This document shows, in pieces, positions 27,422-34,169 of a stretch of DNA of 34,169 nt. Below the pieces are notes generated by a model. It saw nothing but the letters and a program-made list of their open reading frames with translations, searched no databases and was not told the origin of the DNA. The stretch is from positions 1 to 34,169 of the forward strand of contig NZ_CAJXIV010000036.1 in the NCBI RefSeq assembly GCF_913054185.1, written 5' to 3'. Source of the DNA: an uncultured Shimia sp. (GTDB lineage: Bacteria; Pseudomonadota; Alphaproteobacteria; Rhodobacterales; Rhodobacteraceae). Within the stretch, counting starts at the first letter, position 1. Each line of letters opens with the position of its first letter. Made by a program: the position numbers and the translations under genes.

Positions 27422-28792
27422 TTGCGCTCTTTTCTGTCTTCACTGATTCCTTTGGCCTTTGTTCTGGCGGCCTGTACGCCGGTTGGTCAAAACGGCGTAC
27501 CCACCCGCGCCGCGGTGAGTGACACCACTTTGCCGCCGGTCAAAGCCTTCTCGACACCACGTCCCATTCCACCCAACCGCTCCAACCGCGACATCGCCCG
27601 CGACTTTCTTGACCTCAGCTTTGAGTTGGAAAGTGGCCGTACTCTTGAGCGCCTCACCCGTTTTGAAGGCCCAATCACGGTACGCGTGACCGGTGCCCCC
27701 CCCACCGGCATGATGTCGGACCTCAAAGCCCTTCTGGCACGTCTGCGCAATGAAGCGCGCATCGACATCTCTCTGACACAGTCGCCATCCGCCAACATCA
27801 CGATTCAGGCCGTCTCTCGCCGGGACATCCGCAAAGCCCTGCCCCAAGCGGCCTGCTTTGTGGTGCCCAATATTTCCTCGCTGTCACAGTATCGCTCGGC
27901 GCGGCGCAGCGGCGCGGCCAACTGGGCGCTTTTGGAAAGCCGCGACAAGATCGCGATTTTTCTGCCCAATGACACCAGCCCGCAGGAAACCCGCGATTGT
28001 CTGCACGAGGAATTGGCCCAAGCCCTTGGTCCCCTAAACGATCTCTACCGCCTGCCCGACAGCGTCTTTAATGACGACAACATCCACGCGGTGCTCACCG
28101 GTTTTGATATGACCGTGCTGCGGGCCTACTACGACCCAACCCTGCGCAATGGCATGACCCGTGGTGAAGTGGCCTCCCGCCTGCCATCAATCCTGTCACG
28201 CATCAATCCCCGTGGTGATCAACTGTCCAGCAATCCGCTACCAGAGACCCCACGCGCCTGGATCAACGCAGTACAAACCGCCCTTGGCCCTGGCACTTCG
28301 CCGGCCAATCGTCGATCCGCGGCCCGCCAAGCGCTTGTGATTGCACAGGATAATGGATGGCAAGACCATCGCCTCGGCTTTGCCCATTACGCTTTGGGTC
28401 GTCTGCTGCAATCGCAAGATATCGCCGCCGCCCACACGCATTTCAAAGCCGCCGACCACGCTTACCGCTCTGCGGAACCTTACGGCCCGCACCGCGCCTT
28501 TGTAGCGACACAACTCTCCGCCTACGCCATCAGCGCCGGTCATAGCCGCGAAGCCCTCAACATCCTAAATCCACAAATTTCCCCTGCCGGCCGCTTTGAG
28601 AATGCTGCGCTGCTGTCCACCCTTATGCTTCTGCAAGCAGAGGCCCTGGAGATGGAAGGCAAGTTCGAGGACGCTGGCGCCCTGCGTCTGGACAGTCTTG
28701 GCTGGGCACGATACGGCTTTGGCCCGGACTGGGCCGTGCGCGCAAAACTGCGCGAGATCTCGGCACTCAGCCCGATCAAAGGGAGATCCTAG
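27422..28792 (+). CDS. DUF2927 lipoprotein
   Basis: 456 residues. The N-terminus MRSFLSSLIPLAFVLAAC has a lipobox (LAAC) with the lipidated Cys18. No ATG is suitable: the start is a TTG at 27422, eight bases after AAAGG, giving the lipoprotein signal directly. The first half (LSFELESGRTLERLTRFEGPITVRVTG to CLHEELAQALGPLNDLYRLPDSVFNDD) matches the DUF2927 family, with a conserved HEE-x-x-Q segment that recalls a metallohydrolase motif. The C-terminal part (about 280-440) looks alpha-helical and tetratricopeptide-like. Function is unknown. It lies between the GNAT gene and a 55-residue membrane protein. Confidence 0.82.
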   Translation: MRSFLSSLIPLAFVLAACTPVGQNGVPTRAAVSDTTLPPVKAFSTPRPIPPNRSNRDIARDFLDLSFELESGRTLERLTRFEGPITVRVTGAPPTGMMSDLKALLARLRNEARIDISLTQSPSANITIQAVSRRDIRKALPQAACFVVPNISSLSQYRSARRSGAANWALLESRDKIAIFLPNDTSPQETRDCLHEELAQALGPLNDLYRLPDSVFNDDNIHAVLTGFDMTVLRAYYDPTLRNGMTRGEVASRLPSILSRINPRGDQLSSNPLPETPRAWINAVQTALGPGTSPANRRSAARQALVIAQDNGWQDHRLGFAHYALGRLLQSQDIAAAHTHFKAADHAYRSAEPYGPHRAFVATQLSAYAISAGHSREALNILNPQISPAGRFENAALLSTLMLLQAEALEMEGKFEDAGALRLDSLGWARYGFGPDWAVRAKLREISALSPIKGRS

Positions 28793-28798
28793 GACACC

Positions 28799-28966
28799 AT
28801 GTTTGTACTTCTCGGCGCTTTGCTTGGCGCAATCACCGGTGGCACTTTGGCCAAGAAACGTGGCGGCAAACGCGCCGACATCCTGCAATACGGCGCGGTC
28901 TACGCGATGATTTTTGCCATCCTCGGCCTGTTTATCACGCTGATCATCCACCGTATGGCTCTCTGA
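28799..28966 (+). CDS. 55-residue membrane protein, function unknown
   Basis: A short gene encoding a protein with an N-terminal hydrophobic, glycine-rich stretch (MFVLLGALLGAITGGTLA), a basic loop (KKRGGKRADILQ), and a hydrophobic helix (AVYAMIFAILGLFITLII) near the C-terminus. Two membrane segments with a positive cytoplasmic loop is the likely topology. AGGACACC lies directly before the ATG. It starts six bases after the lipoprotein stop and ends three bases before the VWA start, so it is embedded in the operon, which supports it being a real gene. Similar small proteins sit in this position in other Rhodobacteraceae, sometimes labelled apolipoprotein acyltransferase without basis; that is from memory. 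Confidence 0.78.
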   Translation: MFVLLGALLGAITGGTLAKKRGGKRADILQYGAVYAMIFAILGLFITLIIHRMAL

Positions 28967-28969
28967 CCC

Positions 28970-30154
28970 ATGTTCTTGCCCTTCTTTGAAAACCTGCGTG
29001 ACGCCCGTGTGCCGGTCTCGCTGCGCGAGTTTCTGGGATTTCTCGAAGGGCTGAAGGCTGGCCTTGCCACTTATGATGTGGAGAGTTTCTACTACCTCGC
29101 CCGCACCATCATGGTGAAAGACGAGCGCAACATCGACAAATTTGACCGCGCCTTCGCGGCCACATTTGACGGCTTGGGCGAAATCTCCGCGCAGGACGTC
29201 CTGGACGCCGTCGACATTCCCGAAGAGTGGCTGCGTAAGATGGCTGAAAAGCACCTCTCCGCAGAGGAAATGGCCGAGATTGAAGCCCTCGGTGGCTTCG
29301 ACAAGCTTATGGAAACACTGCAAGAGCGCCTCAAAGAGCAGGAAGGCCGCCATCAGGGTGGCAACAAGTGGATTGGCACCGCTGGCACCTCGCCGTTTGG
29401 CGCCTATGGCTACAACCCCGAGGGTGTGCGCATTGGCCAAAAGGAAAGTCGCCACCAGCGCGCGACCAAAGTCTGGGACAAACGCGAATTCAAAAACTTC
29501 GACGGCTCCGTTGAACTTGGCACCCGTAACATCAAAGTGGCCCTCAAACGCCTGCGCCGCTGGGCCCGCGAAGGCGCAGCCGAAGAGCTGGATTTGAATG
29601 GTACCATCAAGGCTACGGCTGAACATGGGTATCTCGATGTCAAAACCCGTCCCGAGCGCCACAACGCCGTAAAAGTGCTGCTGTTTCTGGACGTTGGCGG
29701 CTCGATGGACCCGCACATCAAAGTGGTCGAAGAACTTTTCTCCGCCGCCCGTGCAGAGTTCAAACACCTCGAATACCATTACTTCCACAACTGTCTTTAC
29801 GAAGGTGTGTGGCGCGACAACAAACGCCGCTGGAATGATCAAATCCCCACCCACGAAGTGCTGCGCACCTATGGGCCGGACTACAAATGTATCTTTGTAG
29901 GTGACGCCTCCATGTCCCCTTATGAGATTGCCTACCCAGGCGGGGCCAACGAACATTGGAACCAAGAAGCGGGCCAAGTCTGGCTGGAACGCGCCCGAGA
30001 TCAATGGGCCTCCCACCTGTGGATCAACCCTTTGCCAGAGGCACATTGGCAGTACACCCACTCCATCGGCATGATCCGCGATATTTTTGAAAACCGCATG
30101 GTGCCAATGACCCTCGAAGGTCTGGAACGCGGCATGCGGGAATTGACCCGCTGA
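28970..30154 (+). CDS. CoxE-like VWA-domain protein
   Basis: 394 residues, no signal peptide. The N-terminal half is helical (FLPFFENLRDARVPVSLREFLGFLEGLKAGL). A conserved middle follows, then a C-terminal von Willebrand A-like fold from about 235 (VKVLLFLDVGGSMDPHIKVVEELFSAAR). The metal-site motif is D241-V-G-G-S245, so the middle residue of the usual D-x-S-x-S is Gly. The family is CoxE/YehP-like and works with MoxR ATPases in the maturation of enzyme complexes. The likely ATPase is the gene at 25973. It follows the 55-residue protein by three bases. A 12-bp direct repeat covers its stop codon and recurs before the next gene. Confidence 0.85.
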   Translation: MFLPFFENLRDARVPVSLREFLGFLEGLKAGLATYDVESFYYLARTIMVKDERNIDKFDRAFAATFDGLGEISAQDVLDAVDIPEEWLRKMAEKHLSAEEMAEIEALGGFDKLMETLQERLKEQEGRHQGGNKWIGTAGTSPFGAYGYNPEGVRIGQKESRHQRATKVWDKREFKNFDGSVELGTRNIKVALKRLRRWAREGAAEELDLNGTIKATAEHGYLDVKTRPERHNAVKVLLFLDVGGSMDPHIKVVEELFSAARAEFKHLEYHYFHNCLYEGVWRDNKRRWNDQIPTHEVLRTYGPDYKCIFVGDASMSPYEIAYPGGANEHWNQEAGQVWLERARDQWASHLWINPLPEAHWQYTHSIGMIRDIFENRMVPMTLEGLERGMRELTR

Positions 30155-30228
30155 CGTGACAGCGAAGTCGCGGCTTGAAAAATGCATCAAAACATAATCC
30201 TCTAGTGACGTGACAGCTGGAGGTAGGC

Positions 30229-31377
30229 ATGCCACACCACTTTTCCTTTGAGGAATATCAAGACCGCGTGTCGCGCGCCCAATCAGCCTTATCCAAGCAA
30301 GGGCTGGACGCCATTTTGTTATTTGCACCAGAAAGCCAATTCTGGCTGACAGGATACGACACCTTTGGGTTTGCCCTGTTCCAATGCATGGTCCTATCCA
30401 GGTCGGGTGACATTCACCTTCTCACCCGCAGGCCAGACCGGCTGCAGGCACAGCTCACAAGCACCTTACAAATTGATCACATTCACATCTGGTCAGAGGC
30501 GCAGGGCGCGGACCCGATAGCGGATCTCTCTCGCTTACTTGCAGAGTTGGGGATGTCCGACGCCAAGCTTGGCTATGAGTCCAAGACTGCTGGGCTGACA
30601 GACTATTGGGGCCAACAACTGCGCAACACACTTCCAAATCTTGTCGACTATAGCGATCTCATTTCAGATCTACGTCGAGACAAATCAGATGCGGAAATAG
30701 CGATGCACCGAACCGCCGCGGCCCTCTCCGACGATGCGCTGGACGCGGCTCTCAGAGCGACCAAAGCTGGCGCATTTGAGGGGGACATACTTGCGGAAAT
30801 GCAAGGCGCAGTGTTCCGAGGGGGAGGTGACTATGCCGGGAACGAGTTCATTCTTGGATCAGGCGAACGTGCCCTTTTGTGCCGATCGGCTTCCGGACGA
30901 CGCCACCTGTCAGCACAAGATCAACTGACCATCGAATGGTCCGGCGCATATGCACGTTATCATGCGGCCATGATGCAAACGCTCATTGTTGGGCAAGCAA
31001 GCAATCAGCACCGCAAAATGTTCGCCGCCGCCAATGAGGCCCTAACGGCCTGCGAAGCAGCCATTTGCCCCGGCGCGCCTATGGGCGATGTGTTCCACGC
31101 CCATGCCGACACGTTTGATGCACATGGCTTTCAGCACGCTAGGCTTCAGGCTTGCGGATATGGAATGGGCGCCGTGTTTGCACCGATCTGGGTAGACTTC
31201 CCGATGTTTTACGAAGGCAACCCGCAGATCATGCGAGAAAACCAGGTTTTCTTCCTGCATATGATTTTGATGGACGATGCAACAGGCGAAGCCATGTGTT
31301 TGGGACATTCCGTATTGTGCTCACATAGTGGCACAGAAAGGCTCTCGCGACACACACCACAACTCTTTGAACTCTAA
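30229..31377 (+). CDS. Creatinase-like M24 family hydrolase, metal ligands missing
   Basis: 382 residues. The N-terminal domain (about 1-150) resembles the creatinase/prolidase N domain (RVSRAQSALSKQGLDAILLFAPESQFWLTGYDTFG). The C-terminal pita-bread domain is recognisable from YSDLISDLRRDKSDAEIAMHRTAAALSDDAL onward. Typical metal-aminopeptidase motifs are altered: the DxGxxxxGYxSDxTR region reads EWSGAYARYHAAMM, and the usual HGIG is GYGMG. This suggests a metal-free C-N hydrolase like creatinase or ectoine hydrolase, not a true Xaa-Pro peptidase. The substrate is unknown. Codon use differs from the neighbours (several TTA codons), which may mean transfer. AGCTGGAGG is the ribosome site. Confidence 0.78.
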   Translation: MPHHFSFEEYQDRVSRAQSALSKQGLDAILLFAPESQFWLTGYDTFGFALFQCMVLSRSGDIHLLTRRPDRLQAQLTSTLQIDHIHIWSEAQGADPIADLSRLLAELGMSDAKLGYESKTAGLTDYWGQQLRNTLPNLVDYSDLISDLRRDKSDAEIAMHRTAAALSDDALDAALRATKAGAFEGDILAEMQGAVFRGGGDYAGNEFILGSGERALLCRSASGRRHLSAQDQLTIEWSGAYARYHAAMMQTLIVGQASNQHRKMFAAANEALTACEAAICPGAPMGDVFHAHADTFDAHGFQHARLQACGYGMGAVFAPIWVDFPMFYEGNPQIMRENQVFFLHMILMDDATGEAMCLGHSVLCSHSGTERLSRHTPQLFEL

Positions 31378-31418
31378 CGGCCCTTGCTCCCCGCCGCCGG
31401 AGCTTCCATATCTACCTT

Positions 31419-32111
31419 ATGATCAAACTGATGCCCATTCTCATCGCAGTGCTCTATGGCCTGCTGATGATGCGTTTTTCTGCCTGGCGTACCGCGCGTG
31501 AGTTGGACGCCAAATCCACCGAGCTGGCTGACCCACGCCTCAATCCGCTGATCAAGGACATGGCCAAGGCCCTCGATCTGCCGCGCATCCGCGTGCACAT
31601 CTATGAGATTGAGCCGGTCAATGGCCTGGCTGCGCCAGATGGGCGCATTTTCTTGACCCGTGGTTTTTACAACCGTTACCGTGCGGGCGATGTGACGGCC
31701 GACGAAATCGCCTCCGTGGTGGCCCATGAGCTGGGTCACGTGGCTTTGGGCCACTCCCGCCGCCGCATGATCGACTTCTCCGGCCAAAACGCCCTGCGCA
31801 CCGCCCTCGCCATGGTTCTGAACCGCTTCTTGCCTGGTATCGGCCCTTTGGTGGCCAACACCGCCACAAGTCTGCTGTCGTCGCGCCTCTCAAGAGGGGA
31901 TGAGTATGAAGCAGATGCGTATGCCGCCGCACTTCTGGTGAAATCTGGCATTGGCACCGCCCCGCAAAAATCCCTGTTTGAGAAACTCTCCCACCTCACC
32001 GGTGCGCACGGCGCCAGCACACCCGCCTGGCTGCTCAGTCACCCCAAAACCGAGGAGCGTATTCAAGCCATCGAAAAGCTCGAACACAAATGGGGCATCA
32101 CCAAAACCTAA
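31419..32111 (+). CDS. M48 family metalloprotease
   Basis: 230 residues. An N-terminal hydrophobic segment (LMPILIAVLYGLLMMRF) would anchor it to the membrane. HELGH (103-107) binds zinc, and EYEADAYAA (from 162) carries the third ligand. LNPLIKDMAKALDLPRIRVHIYEIEPVNGLAAPDGRIFLT is typical of the peptidase-M48 core. It is short relative to HtpX (about 290) and has one membrane segment, so it belongs with the smaller M48 proteins. A role in membrane or periplasmic protein quality control is inferred. It follows the M24 gene by 41 bp and converges with the PIN gene, with about 67 bp between. Confidence 0.87.
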   Translation: MIKLMPILIAVLYGLLMMRFSAWRTARELDAKSTELADPRLNPLIKDMAKALDLPRIRVHIYEIEPVNGLAAPDGRIFLTRGFYNRYRAGDVTADEIASVVAHELGHVALGHSRRRMIDFSGQNALRTALAMVLNRFLPGIGPLVANTATSLLSSRLSRGDEYEADAYAAALLVKSGIGTAPQKSLFEKLSHLTGAHGASTPAWLLSHPKTEERIQAIEKLEHKWGITKT

Positions 32112-32178
32112 GCGTTTCTCGTTCCCCTGATATCTTGGGGATCACCGCCTCGCTGTGACAGGGCAAAGCCCCTAGATC

Positions 32179-32724
32179 CTACATGCTCACAGCTTTCGCC
32201 AGCTTCGGCAGCCGCGCCTTTTTCAACAGCTTGCGCATTTCCCAAGCCTCGCCACTCAACCGCTCAGCCTCTTGCCGCACCGCCTCACAGACCGCTGCCA
32301 CGCCTTCGGGATCGGTCTCCCAACACCCGCGCAGAAGCTCATCCGGCGCAATCCGCTCAAGACCTTCTTCCGCCAAAATATGCTTTGGAAAATCCTTCGC
32401 ATTCATCGTGACAATGGCATCTGCCGATCCGGAAATCGCTGCCGCCAGCACATGCACGTCATGCTCATCAGGCAAATACAGTCGATCTTCCAGCGAAGGC
32501 TTCCACGTCACCGCAGCCTTAGGCCATGCCGCCCGCAACAAAGCAATCTCGCCCCGTGCTTGCGGCTCACCGGTTGGGCCCAGCTTGCGTGCCGCCCGCG
32601 CCCATTCTTCCAAAATCCGCTCTGACCACTGCGGCTCAAACGCACCGGTCTTGGCCACGCCCAACAACACCGCCCGCATCACGGTAGGATACAAAACGCA
32701 GGTGTCTAGGAGCAGGCGCTTCAC
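32179..32724 (-). CDS. PIN-domain protein (putative ribonuclease)
   Basis: 181 residues. The N-terminus MKRLLLDTCVLYPTVMRAVLL holds the first catalytic Asp (Asp7). DEHDVHVLAAAISGSADAIVTMNAKDFP (86-113) carries the other acidic residues of the PIN nuclease fold. The C-terminal part is an unfamiliar helical extension. A PIN protein can be a VapC-type toxin, but no antitoxin gene precedes it: the upstream neighbour is the methyltransferase, whose stop overlaps this start by four bases. A housekeeping RNase role is therefore as likely as a toxin-antitoxin role. Confidence 0.82.
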   Translation of the reverse strand: MKRLLLDTCVLYPTVMRAVLLGVAKTGAFEPQWSERILEEWARAARKLGPTGEPQARGEIALLRAAWPKAAVTWKPSLEDRLYLPDEHDVHVLAAAISGSADAIVTMNAKDFPKHILAEEGLERIAPDELLRGCWETDPEGVAAVCEAVRQEAERLSGEAWEMRKLLKKARLPKLAKAVSM

Positions 32725-33932
32725 AGACGGAAAAACAGCGACTTGAGATATCCGCTTTCCGCCAGTTGCGGCATCAATGGATGGTCCGGTCCCGCAAACC
32801 CAGTGTGGATAAGCTGTGCCTGTCGCCCAGCCCGGCCAATCCCGCGCACCGACGCGCCCCGGAACCGTGCCAAATCAGCGGCGTGGGAACAGGAGCATAG
32901 CCCCAGATACCCGCCTTCAGCCACCAAAGGTGCCGCCAGCCGAGCCACGCGCTCATAGGCCCTCAGACCTTTCTCAAGCGCTGGTTTGGATGGTGCAAAC
33001 GCCGGTGGGTCACAAATCACAACGTCAAATTTTGCACCCTCTTCGCCCAGCGCAGTCAACACGTCAAAGGCATCGCCCTTGCGCGTCGCAAAGCGCTCCG
33101 CCACGCCAGCTGCTTCGGCGCCCGCCTGCGCCAACTCCAGCGCCGCTGCAGACCCATCTACGGCCGTGGCATGGCTCGCCCCAGCAGCCAAGGCCGCCAA
33201 AGAGAACCCACCCACATGGGCAAACACGTCCAACACCTTGGCATCTTTGCTAAGTCCCGCCGAAAAAGCATGGTTCGGACGTTGATCAAAAAACAGTCCG
33301 GTTTTCTGACCACCGGTCAGATCGGCCATATACGTCGCGCCGTTCATCACAACTGACACCGGCGCGTCCGGCGCGGCGCCCGCCATAACAGCGCTGTGCT
33401 CTTCAAGGCCTTCCAAAACCCGCGCGCGACCTGAGCCGTTTTTCAGCACGTTGGTCACGCCAGTCACCGCCACTAAGGCCGCAACCAGCGGCTCCAACAA
33501 TGTGTCGGCCCAGGCTGCATTGGGCTGCACCACAGCAGTGTCCCCAAACCGGTCCACCACAACACCGGGCACCCCATCCGCCTCGGCATGGACCAACCGG
33601 TAAAACGGCGTATCAAACACCCGCTCGCGCATGGCCAGCGCACGGGCAAATTTTGCCTCAAACCACGCTTGGTCAATTTGCGCTTCGGGATCACGATCCA
33701 ACATGCGGCAGAAAATCTTGCTGTGGCTGTTGGTCGCCACCACCCCCATGGGCTGGCGATTGTCATCTTCCAGCACCGCAAGGGTGCCGGGCACAAGCGC
33801 CTTGGTGCGCCGGTCTGTGACCAGCTCGTTATCATAGGCCCAGGGAAATCCATGACGGATTGCACGGGCGTTGGCTTTCGGTTTCATGCGCACAACAGGG
33901 CGCACAAACGGAGATGAGGACGACATAGACAT
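32721..33932 (-). CDS. Class I SAM-dependent rRNA methyltransferase, RlmI-like
   Basis: 403 residues. An N-terminal PUA-type RNA-binding domain (about 12-85, RMKPKANARAIRHGFPWAYDNELV) is followed by an EEHD-type bridge and a Rossmann methyltransferase. The SAM site is KVLDVFAHVGGFSLAALAAGA, and the catalytic loop is VVICDPPAFAPSKPALEKGLRAY. The SCSHAADL motif near the end is family-typical. RlmI methylates a cytosine of 23S rRNA in E. coli; the exact target here is inferred. Its stop overlaps the PIN-gene start (ATGA), indicating coupled translation of the two. Confidence 0.88.
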   Translation of the reverse strand: MSMSSSSPFVRPVVRMKPKANARAIRHGFPWAYDNELVTDRRTKALVPGTLAVLEDDNRQPMGVVATNSHSKIFCRMLDRDPEAQIDQAWFEAKFARALAMRERVFDTPFYRLVHAEADGVPGVVVDRFGDTAVVQPNAAWADTLLEPLVAALVAVTGVTNVLKNGSGRARVLEGLEEHSAVMAGAAPDAPVSVVMNGATYMADLTGGQKTGLFFDQRPNHAFSAGLSKDAKVLDVFAHVGGFSLAALAAGASHATAVDGSAAALELAQAGAEAAGVAERFATRKGDAFDVLTALGEEGAKFDVVICDPPAFAPSKPALEKGLRAYERVARLAAPLVAEGGYLGLCSCSHAADLARFRGASVRGIGRAGRQAQLIHTGFAGPDHPLMPQLAESGYLKSLFFRL

Positions 33933-33989
33933 GCCGCCCTCCTACTTGTTTATTTCGGGTGTGAAAACCCTTCTCTGCGCTTGGCGATG

Positions 33990-34169
33990 TTACTCCGCCG
34001 CAGCCACCTCAAGCGCCACCGGTGCCAACGGCTGGATCCGCTGGGTGACCCCACGCGCAGGTTCAACAAACCCTTCAGCTTTGGTCAGCTCATCATGCAC
34101 CACACGGGCCAAGTGCTGGGTGATGCGGTATTTCTGGGTCAAACCACGGGCTTCCGCCTCAAAGGCCAT
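33990..34169 (-). CDS. Unidentified open frame at the right edge (possibly partial)
   Basis: 59 residues are open from the window edge to a TAA at 33990. The first codon at the edge is an ATG, so it could be complete, but no upstream sequence is available and it is more likely the end of a longer gene. The protein is hydrophilic, rich in Ala and Glu, begins MAFEAEARGLTQKYRI and ends LEVAAAE. I do not recognise the family. It is 57 bp upstream of the RlmI-like gene on the same strand, so the two may be co-transcribed. Confidence 0.5.
   Translation of the reverse strand: MAFEAEARGLTQKYRITQHLARVVHDELTKAEGFVEPARGVTQRIQPLAPVALEVAAAE

Noticed and set aside
25973-30154. Carbon monoxide dehydrogenase (cox) cluster
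   Set aside because: CoxD- and CoxE-like proteins are present, but no CoxL, CoxM or CoxS subunit is encoded in the window.
28565-30328. Open frame of 587 codons on the minus strand opposite the lipoprotein, small-protein and VWA genes
   Set aside because: It is antisense to three well-supported genes, has no recognisable domain, and its composition is what the high-GC third-position bias of the plus strand produces in the opposite frame.
32122-32143. TCCCC...GGGGA hairpin between the M48 and PIN genes as a terminator
   Set aside because: Five-base-pair stem without a T tract on either strand.
32179-32724. VapBC toxin-antitoxin system
   Set aside because: The PIN protein has no small antitoxin gene next to it; the adjacent overlapping gene is an rRNA methyltransferase.

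Overview
The window looks like chromosome from a marine alphaproteobacterium, most likely Rhodobacteraceae (Roseobacter group). The reasons are high-GC, C-ending codon use, a single-cysteine DksA, a DUF2927 lipoprotein next to a CoxE-like VWA gene, a ROK-type xylose regulator with a single-domain XylG, and two secreted sulfatases. No tRNA, rRNA, CRISPR array, transposase or phage gene was seen. No stretch over 300 bases lacks a gene; the longest intergenic gaps are about 260 bp (copA/xylB) and 207 bp (xylR/xylF), and both hold regulatory sites.

Layout. 1-2.0 kb: 3' end of leuA with its terminator, then a secreted sulfatase on the minus strand. 2.0-5.0 kb: copper efflux operon copA-cueR (minus) behind a MerR-type promoter with a 19-bp spacer. 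5.1-16.4 kb: xylose locus in three blocks: xylB-xylA (plus), followed by a periplasmic di-heme peroxidase of the CcpA/MauG/MbnH superfamily; xylR (ROK repressor) with an overlapping secreted FG-GAP/ASPIC-UnbV (CRTAC1-like) gene (minus); and xylF-xylH-xylG-glk (plus). A shared operator, TTAATTTG-N5-CAAATTAA, lies before xylB (tandem copies) and before xylF. 16.4-19.1 kb: a LysR regulator divergent from a second secreted sulfatase. 19.2-20.7 kb: zinT with a Zur-like box, then a GyrI-like domain protein. 20.8-24.0 kb: katG divergent from oxyR. 24.1-25.9 kb: an FAD monooxygenase and dksA (minus). 26.0-30.2 kb: a MoxR AAA ATPase, a GNAT acetyltransferase, a DUF2927 lipoprotein, a 55-residue membrane protein and a CoxE-like VWA protein (plus). 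30.2-32.1 kb: a creatinase-like M24 protein and an M48 protease. 32.2-34.2 kb: a PIN protein and an RlmI-like methyltransferase (minus), and an unidentified open frame at the right edge.

Working together: the xylose block encodes uptake (XylFHG), isomerisation and phosphorylation (XylA, XylB), control (XylR) and a hexose kinase. It also carries two exported proteins that known xylose metabolism does not explain, and this is the most unusual association here. The MoxR/VWA cluster, with a lipoprotein and a tiny membrane protein, is the second place where an uncharacterised envelope system could be hiding. Other genes are ordinary stress and metal housekeeping: copper efflux, zinc scavenging, peroxide defence and the stringent response.
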